A DNA stretch of 64,000 nt from NCBI RefSeq assembly GCF_900100535.1, contig NZ_FNDG01000015.1:84145-148144 (forward strand), read 5' to 3'. How positions within the stretch are numbered: position 1 is the stretch's first letter; the number at the start of each line of letters is the position of its first letter. Both the position numbers and the translations under genes were made by a program. A model generated the notes under the pieces. It ran no database searches. It was not told the DNA's origin and saw only the letters and a list, made by a program, of their open reading frames with translations. Below are positions 58,386 through 64,000 of this stretch, piece by piece. The stretch comes from Phytopseudomonas flavescens (GTDB lineage: Bacteria; Pseudomonadota; Gammaproteobacteria; Pseudomonadales; Pseudomonadaceae).

Positions 58386-60146
58386 ATGAACACTACCGCC
58401 CCCTACCAGCCGACCACCGACTCCCGCCGCCAGGCCAAATTTCTGTACTGGACGGGTTGGCGCATCACCGATATCGCTGACTACCTGGGCGAGAAGGAAA
58501 AGACCGTCCACAGCTGGAAGACCAGGGACGAATGGGACAGGGCCGATAACGTCGAGCGCATCGGCGGGGCGCTGGAAGCGCGGCTGGTGCAGCTGATCCT
58601 GAAAGAGGGGAAGACGGGCGGCGATTTCAAGGAAATCGATCTGCTGCACCGGCAACTGGAGCGGCAAGCGCGCATCCAACGCTTCCAGGATGGCGGCACC
58701 GAGGGTGAGCTCAACCCGAACCTAGCCAAGCGCAACGAAGGACCCAAAAAACAGGCGGTTCGCAACGAGCTGAGCGAAGAGCAGATCGAGACGTTGGTCG
58801 AGGCGTTCAAGGATGGGTGCTTCGACTACCAGCTGGACTGGTACCGCGCTGGCAACCAGCGCACACGGATGTTGCTCAAGTCGCGCCAGATCGGCGCCAC
58901 TTACTACTTCGCGCGGGAAGCGTTGATCGACGCGATCACGACCGGGCGTAACCAGATCTTCCTATCGGCCAGCAAGGCGCAGGCGCACCAGTTCAAGAAC
59001 TACATGCAGTCGTTCATGAACGAGGTGCTGGGGGTGAAGCTGACGGGCGACCCCATCGTGTTGTGGAACAACGCCGAGCTGCACTTCCTGGGCACGAACT
59101 TTCGCACCGCCCAGGGGCGCAGCGGCAATTTCTACTTCGACGAATTCTTCTGGGTGCACGGCTTCGTGGAAATCAACAAGGTCGCCTCGGGCATGGCGCT
59201 GCATAAGCACTGGCGCAAGACGTACTTTTCGACGCCCTCGAGCATGGCCCACCCGGCGTACGTCTACTGGACGGGCGAGCGGCACAACAAGGGCAAGCCC
59301 ACGGCCCAGCACCTGAACATCGATGTGAGCCACGACGCACTGCAGCAGGGGCGCCGCTGCGAGGACGGGATCTGGCGGCAGATCGTGACCATCCTTGACG
59401 CCGAGGCACGGGGCTGCAATCTGTTCGACCTGGAAGAACTGCGCCTCGAGTACGACGCCCAGGCCTTTGAAAACCTGCTGATGTGCCAGTTCGTCAACGA
59501 TGGCGACAGCATCTTCCCGCTGACGATGCTGCAGCCGTGCATGGTCGACAGCTGGGAAGTGTGGGAGGACTACAAGCCGTTCGCGCCGCGACCGCTCGGC
59601 GAGCGTCAGGTGTGGGTGGGCTACGACCCTGCCGAGACCGGCGACACGGCCGGCCTGGTGGTGGTGGCGCCGCCGCTGGTGCCGGGCGGCAAGTTCCGGT
59701 TGGTCGAAAAGCACCAGTTCCGCGGCATGGATTTCGAAGCCCAGGCGCGGACGATTCAGCAGATCACCCAGCGCTTCTGGGTGACCTATATCGGCATCGA
59801 TACCACCGGCATGGGCGCCGGTGTGGCGCAGCTGGTGAAGCAGTTCTTCCCCGGCCTGCGCACGTTCAGCTACAGCCCGGAGGTGAAAACCCGCCTGGTG
59901 ATGAAGGCCTGGGACGTTATCCGCAAGGGGCGCTTCGAGTTCGACGCCGGCTGGACGGACGTCGCTCAGGCGCTGATGGCCATCCGCAAAACCATGACGC
60001 CCAGCGGGCGCCAATTCACCTACACGGCCGGGCGCAGTGATGCGACCGGGCATGCCGACCTGGCGTGGGCGCTGTTCCACGCGTTGATCAATGAGCCGCT
60101 GGAAGGGCAGACCACCAGCAATACGGCCATCATGGAGTTCAGCTGA
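58386..60146 (+). CDS. P: Terminase large (ATPase) subunit P
   Basis: This 586-residue P2 gpP homologue has an N-terminal helix-turn-helix ('WRITDIADYLGEKEKTVHSW'), a Walker A-like 'LLKSRQIGATYYFAREAL', Walker B 'NFYFDEFFWVHG', and the C-terminal nuclease-like 'VWVGYDPAETGDTAGLVVVA'. It drives DNA packaging. Its TGA overlaps the portal ATG by one base. Confidence 0.94.
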   Translation: MNTTAPYQPTTDSRRQAKFLYWTGWRITDIADYLGEKEKTVHSWKTRDEWDRADNVERIGGALEARLVQLILKEGKTGGDFKEIDLLHRQLERQARIQRFQDGGTEGELNPNLAKRNEGPKKQAVRNELSEEQIETLVEAFKDGCFDYQLDWYRAGNQRTRMLLKSRQIGATYYFAREALIDAITTGRNQIFLSASKAQAHQFKNYMQSFMNEVLGVKLTGDPIVLWNNAELHFLGTNFRTAQGRSGNFYFDEFFWVHGFVEINKVASGMALHKHWRKTYFSTPSSMAHPAYVYWTGERHNKGKPTAQHLNIDVSHDALQQGRRCEDGIWRQIVTILDAEARGCNLFDLEELRLEYDAQAFENLLMCQFVNDGDSIFPLTMLQPCMVDSWEVWEDYKPFAPRPLGERQVWVGYDPAETGDTAGLVVVAPPLVPGGKFRLVEKHQFRGMDFEAQARTIQQITQRFWVTYIGIDTTGMGAGVAQLVKQFFPGLRTFSYSPEVKTRLVMKAWDVIRKGRFEFDAGWTDVAQALMAIRKTMTPSGRQFTYTAGRSDATGHADLAWALFHALINEPLEGQTTSNTAIMEFS

Positions 60147-61165
60147 TGAGCGATAACCTAAGGGCGCAGGCCCAGCAATTGAGTGGCCAGGGCGCGCGCG
60201 CTGAGGCGTTTACGTTCGGCGACCCGGTGCCGGTGCTCGATGGCCGGGAGATCCTGGATTACCTGGAGTGTTGGGCCAATGGGCGGTGGTACGAGCCGCC
60301 TATGTCGCTGGACGGCCTGGCCCGGTCGACCAGGGCGAGCGTCTACCTGCAGTCCGGACTGAATTTCCGCCGCAACATGCTGGTGCGCACCTTCAAGCCG
60401 CACCGGCTGCTGAGCCGGCAGGCGTTCGAGCAGTTCGCCACGGACTGGGGCACCTTCGGCAATGCCTACCTGGAGAAGCAAGACAACATGCTGCGCAGCA
60501 CGCTGGGGCTCCGGCCGGTGCTGGCGAAGTACATGCGGCGCGGTACCGACCTGGACCAGTATTACCAGGTGCGCGGCTGGAAGGATGAGCACGAGTTTCG
60601 GCGTGGCACGGTGTGCCATGTGCGCGAGGCCGACATCAATCAGGAAATCTACGGCCTGCCCGAGTGGCTGGCGGCGCTGCAGAGTGCGCTACTGAATGAA
60701 TCGGCCACGCTGTTCCGGCGCAAGTACTACCAGAACGGGTCGCACGCGGGCTTCATCCTGTACATGACGGACGCGGTGCAGGACGAGTCGTTCGTCACCG
60801 ATCTGCGCCAGGCCATGAAGGACAGCAAAGGGCCGGGCAACTTCCGCAACCTGTTCATGTACGCACCTGGTGGGAAGAAGGAGGGCATCCAGCTTATTCC
60901 GATCAGCGAGGTGTCGGCGAAGGATGACTTCGCCGCCATCAAGAACATCAGCCGCGACGACCTGCTGGCGGCGCTGCGCATTCCGCCGCAGCTAATGGGA
61001 ATCGTGCCGCAGAACGCCGGCGGCTTCGGCTCGATCAGGGATGCCGCCGAGGTGTGGGCGATGAACGAGCTGGAACCGATCCAAGCCAGGCTGCTGCAGG
61101 TGAATGAGTGGCTGGGGGAGGAGGTGGTGCGGTTTGCAGAATTTTCAATCAATCCCATGACATGA
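60146..61165 (+). CDS. Q: Portal protein Q
   Basis: This 339-residue P2 gpQ portal has 'AFTFGDPVPVLDGREILDYL', 'QSGLNFRRNMLVRTFKPHRL' and 'RIPPQLMGIVPQNAGGFGSI'. It ends the rightward late operon. Confidence 0.94.
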   Translation: MSDNLRAQAQQLSGQGARAEAFTFGDPVPVLDGREILDYLECWANGRWYEPPMSLDGLARSTRASVYLQSGLNFRRNMLVRTFKPHRLLSRQAFEQFATDWGTFGNAYLEKQDNMLRSTLGLRPVLAKYMRRGTDLDQYYQVRGWKDEHEFRRGTVCHVREADINQEIYGLPEWLAALQSALLNESATLFRRKYYQNGSHAGFILYMTDAVQDESFVTDLRQAMKDSKGPGNFRNLFMYAPGGKKEGIQLIPISEVSAKDDFAAIKNISRDDLLAALRIPPQLMGIVPQNAGGFGSIRDAAEVWAMNELEPIQARLLQVNEWLGEEVVRFAEFSINPMT

Positions 61166-61224
61166 GGAGATTTCAAGGTCTGATACCCTTGCGTTTCGGT
61201 TTTATAAAGTGAGGAAGTTTTGCT

Positions 61225-62121
61225 ATGGACGGTCTTCAATTCACATCGATCTGCAAGCATAACTGCCTAATTATTTTTGATGCGCTTTCTCCAGGGGAAC
61301 TTCAGACGGGAAAGCATCTTTATTCAAATGTCCAAGACCATGCGTTTGCTATTGACCGCCAGGGATATTGCACTCGGTATGAGATTTCGAGTCGGTCTGT
61401 TTTATATGCTCGGATTATGCAGGTCCTACAAGAATGTAAAGCTGGTGTCTCTAAGCCAGTTTTGCATTTTGAGGGCCACGGCGACGCTGCTAGAGGGTTA
61501 TATATAGCAGCCTCATCTGAGTATATTGCGTGGGCTGACCTTCAAGATCTAATTGCAGAAGTGAATGAAGCAACTCGCAACAATACAGGAGTCGTGGTGG
61601 CTGCGTGTCACGGATTTGCATTGGCCGAGAGGCTGCAATGTAATACTGCAAGCCCATTCAATTTTTTGATTGCCCCTGACAATGAAATGTCAGCAGGGGC
61701 TTTTCGCGACACAATGAGCGGCTTTTACAAGATCATGGCGGTGTCGGGCGATCTCGCTAGCGGGCTGCAAGTGTTGCCTCCCACCATGCAGCTTCGGGTT
61801 GCGGGAGAATGGTTTTATCGTGAGCTAGCGGCCTATTTTATCCATCATTTTACGCAGGCGGATCGCCAAGTAATCATAGAGGAAGCGGTCACTCAGGTGA
61901 TGCTGAGATATAAAGCTATAGATAGAAATAATAGACGAATTCTTATCAAGGCCGCGCGTGCTAGTGTAAGGAAAAAGTTGAAATTCTCAGATATTGCTAG
62001 GTACTTTTCTCAAATATTCTTTCATGGATCTCCCCCGGTCACTGATGCCGATTTTACGGCGTTCGTCGACGGCGCTAAAACTTTCCACTCTGCGCGTCAG
62101 GCTCTACGTCGAATCAGGTAA
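61225..62121 (+). CDS. Caspase-like cysteine protease candidate, prophage cargo
   Basis: This 298-residue soluble protein contains 'HFEGHGDAARGLYI' with His85, then 'YIAWADLQDLIAEVNEATRN' and 'GVVVAACHGF' with Cys128. His-Gly followed about 40 residues later by a hydrophobic strand ending Ala-Cys-His-Gly is the catalytic dyad layout of caspase-like (CHAT/C14/C25-type) proteases. The C-terminal 110 residues or so are helical and basic. GAGGA precedes the ATG. GC is lower than in the portal gene, and the location next to attR is where P2 carries its exclusion gene old, so an abortive-infection role is plausible but unproven. Confidence 0.65.
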   Translation: MDGLQFTSICKHNCLIIFDALSPGELQTGKHLYSNVQDHAFAIDRQGYCTRYEISSRSVLYARIMQVLQECKAGVSKPVLHFEGHGDAARGLYIAASSEYIAWADLQDLIAEVNEATRNNTGVVVAACHGFALAERLQCNTASPFNFLIAPDNEMSAGAFRDTMSGFYKIMAVSGDLASGLQVLPPTMQLRVAGEWFYRELAAYFIHHFTQADRQVIIEEAVTQVMLRYKAIDRNNRRILIKAARASVRKKLKFSDIARYFSQIFFHGSPPVTDADFTAFVDGAKTFHSARQALRRIR

Positions 62122-62909
62122 CAGGCGCCACTTTTGCTGTATCCACTACGAGACGATCACCTAGAGTGATCCTGATCTACATCCAACGCTTTAATCATGA
62201 TTGGCATCTTGCCTTGCCTTGCCCGCGACTTCTCTAGCGCCCTCCCGTTCTCCTTATAACGCGTCGCGATGAATCACCGCTTCACGGCCTCACTTATCTC
62301 AGAACCTCCCAAGCACCCACGACGGGCAGCTTTGTGCTTTTCCTGAACTGGCGCGCGCAGTCGTCCCCCCACCACACCTGGCCGCTAAATGGGTCGCTTT
62401 TTCTGCAGCCCTGCGGAGGCCTCTACGCGGCCCTGATTGGGGGCTGGCTGAGGCGTTTGGAAGTGAGGAATGCCTGCGTATCCCTGCACGGAAGCCTGCT
62501 TTTAACGGCCTGTCAGGGGGCTTGATAGCCGGTGGGATTTCAGAGGCGGTTTCGGGAAAGGGTAATTTCGGTAATCGCCCTGTGAAACATTGCTGCAGCC
62601 CGCATGGTTACTGGGGTTGAGCGGTTACCTACTGAGGTAATTCGAGGTAATCAGAAAGGTAATTTTTCTCTAACTTGCTGATTTTATTGAGTTTTCTTTT
62701 CACAAAAAATCACCATCCAGAGAGGTAACGAAATCACCTGATGGTTACCCTATTATTACCTTCAAGAAAGCTTTCTAAACCATTGATAGGAAAGGGCTTT
62801 GCGTCATCGGTATGGAAAAATTACCGAAATTACCTTTTTCCCAGCCCTGAACATAAATTCAGAGCATGGCTAGGGGGGTAGCGCTTGCTGAAGTGGTCCA
62901 CGCACTCGC
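62122..62909. other. Prophage right-end non-coding region with GGTAAT repeats
   Basis: No complete gene is supported here. A stop-free frame without ATG runs 62273-62620 (+). Five direct GGTAAT and three inverted ATTACC copies lie between 62561 and 62834, including a perfect 15-bp inverted repeat. The attP arm repeats begin at 62910. Confidence 0.5.
62561..62834. repeat. GGTAAT iterated motifs with a 15-bp inverted repeat
   Basis: GGTAATTTCGGTAAT at 62561-62575 is the exact reverse complement of 62820-62834. More GGTAAT copies start at 62636, 62646 and 62658 and an ATTACC at 62755. Confidence 0.6.
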
Positions 62910-62933
62910 CTTGTTACGTGGCTTGTTACGTGG
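62910..62933. promoter_or_regulatory. Integrase arm-type site candidates, right end (tandem 12-mers)
   Basis: CTTGTTACGTGG is repeated twice without spacing. The same 12-mer is next to the integrase at the left prophage end. Confidence 0.62.
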
Positions 62934-62949
62934 AAGGCCTTCAAACGAA

Positions 62950-62969
62950 GGCCCGCATCGCTGCAGGCC
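62950..62969 (-). terminator. Terminator-like hairpin after tRNA-Thr
   Basis: A GGCC/GGCC-armed hairpin directly downstream of the tRNA (minus strand), resembling in order and bases the hairpin at 8974-8993. It lies inside the prophage, so the phage seems to supply a replacement terminator. Confidence 0.45.
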
Positions 62970-62978
62970 TTGTTTTGT

Positions 62979-63055
<77 letters not shown>

Positions 63056-63280
63056 ATTTAGGGGCCGCCATTATAGCCATTGGCAAACCCTTGTAAACCG
63101 GCTTATAGCTTGTTTTGCTTAAATTTTTGTCCGTTTGCCGCTGTTGCGCGGACGAATTCTTCAGGGCGGAATCTGCCAACGAATCAGGCTTTGATGCCTT
63201 TTGTCGACCTCACCACATTCGGCGCGTCGAGGCTGCCGCGAAGCGGGCACAGCAACCAGCAGCCGGACGTTGGGGAGGCG

Positions 63281-63636
63281 TCAGGCTTCGATCCTGAAGT
63301 CGGCTTGCAGAGCACGCCAGTGGGTTTGCAGGGCCTGCTTGTGCGGCTCAGCCATCGGGCTCGCCGCGAGCGCCTGTGGCCACAGCGAACGGGCTGCATT
63401 GATTGACTGCCTGAGGCTGTAGTTGATCGGTGATTTCGGCAATTCTGCCCAGGCCATGAAGTGCTCCATGGTTACGTCGTACCAGGGTCTGGTGCCTGCC
63501 ATCGATAAGCCGAAATCATGCTCGTCTCCCATGTATGTCCTCGTGAAGAGGATGTCATAGGCCGGTGACAGAGAGGGCCCTTCAGCTCCCGTTGCTTGTG
63601 GCGCTGTCTGATTTGTTCAAGAAGGGTCGTTCTCAT
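63281..63636 (-). pseudogene. Frameshifted conserved gene of unknown function
   Basis: The start 'MRTTLLEQIRQR' (ATG at 63636) is in one frame. The following 'EGPSLSPAYDILFTRTYMGD' and 'EHDFGLSMAGTRPWYDVTME' to the stop at 63281 are in another, which has no start codon of its own upstream of a TGA. The two halves join near 63600 and together give a plausible protein of about 118 residues. Single indel; family unknown. Confidence 0.5.
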
Positions 63637-63665
63637 CGAGTATTTCCAGCGGCAACATGAATCGC

Positions 63666-64000
63666 CCCTAGTTTCGTAGACACCTCCAAGCCTCATAATG
63701 AGGCCCACTAGGAGGTGCCATGAGCAACCAGCGTTACCCCGAAGAATTCAAAATCGAAGCGGTCAAGCAAGTGACCGAGCGTGGCCTTCCTGTAGCCGAA
63801 GTGGCAGCGCGGTTAGGTATGTCGGTGCACAGCCTGTATGCCTGGATCAAGCGCTACAGCAAGCCCCAGGAAAAGCGGCAGCAAGAGAACGATCAGCAGG
63901 CCGAACTGCGTCGTCTGCGTGCTGAACTCAAGCGAGTGACCGAAGAGCGAGACATCCTAAAAAAGGCCGCCGCGTACTTTGCCAAGGAGTCCGGCTGAAG
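63666..64000 (+). mobile_element. IS3-family insertion sequence, left part, cut by window end
   Basis: A complete orfA is preceded by a short end region containing GTAGACACCTCC, typical of IS3-type termini, and the palindrome GCCTCATAATGAGGC (63690-63704). orfB and the right end lie outside the window, so direct repeats cannot be checked. Confidence 0.75.
63720..63998 (+). CDS. IS3-family transposase OrfA
   Basis: This 92-residue OrfA has an HTH_Tnp_1 helix-turn-helix ('RYPEEFKIEAVKQVTERGLP', 'VAARLGMSVHSLYAWIKRY') and a leucine-zipper-like coiled coil ('AELRRLRAELKRVTEERDIL'). AGGAGG precedes the ATG. An AAAAAAG slippery heptamer at 63959-63965 near the 3' end is where the -1 frameshift to OrfB would occur to make the OrfAB transposase. 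Confidence 0.93.
   Translation: MSNQRYPEEFKIEAVKQVTERGLPVAEVAARLGMSVHSLYAWIKRYSKPQEKRQQENDQQAELRRLRAELKRVTEERDILKKAAAYFAKESG

Overview
The window looks like a Pseudomonas chromosome. It is GC-rich, carries a BdlA-like soluble chemoreceptor, an AefR/TetR-type regulator, a DoxX protein and a DUF1654 protein, and the mobile DNA is of Pseudomonas P2-like (phiCTX-related) type. Genus is inferred from gene content only; the species is not resolved.

Layout. (1) Positions 1-9004 are ordinary chromosome: a LysR regulator cut by the window start, a truncated dehydrogenase, a DoxX/TetR pair, a small membrane-anchored protein, a multiply frameshifted membrane-protein gene, a two-component system, an SDR-like protein, a BRO-N protein and a PAS-PAS-MCP chemoreceptor. 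(2) Positions 9005-23511 are a genomic island inserted at the 3' end of a tRNA-Thr gene. Its cargo is on the minus strand: a Gabija-like pair (OLD-family nuclease plus UvrD-like helicase), then a 1459-residue STAND-type NTPase with a Cap4/DUF4297-like nuclease head and an unrecognised 474-residue partner. Behind these lie a two-gene Integrase_1-type recombinase module and a P4-type integrase. (3) Positions 23488-63024 are a complete P2-like prophage bounded by identical 46-bp copies of the tRNA-Thr 3' part. (4) Positions 63025-64000 hold the rest of the intact tRNA-Thr, a frameshifted gene and the start of an IS3-family element. The island and the prophage are therefore stacked in one tRNA gene.

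The prophage reads as integrase, DUF4224 protein, cytosine methyltransferase, replication genes (primase/helicase plus a paralogous ATPase), Ogr-type late activator, CII-like and Cro-like regulators, CI-like repressor, a lysogenic cargo block (secreted protein, two-gene membrane module, anchored protein, LexA-controlled UmuDC-like pair, HEPN protein), then the late genes D U T E'/E FII FI / G H I J W PAAR V / S R Rz1 Rz lysin holin X L M N O / P Q in P2 order, and a caspase-like cargo gene next to attR. Three 23-bp dyads (TGT-N13-ACA) sit exactly where P2 has its Ogr-dependent late promoters.

The most interesting parts are the Gabija plus STAND-nuclease cluster with its unknown partner, the caspase-like gene at the prophage end, the HEPN gene behind the SOS polymerase, the unknown two-gene membrane module next to the repressor, and a family of RNA hairpins with a constant loop and varying stems in front of three early prophage genes. 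All functions come from reading motifs by eye; no database search was run.
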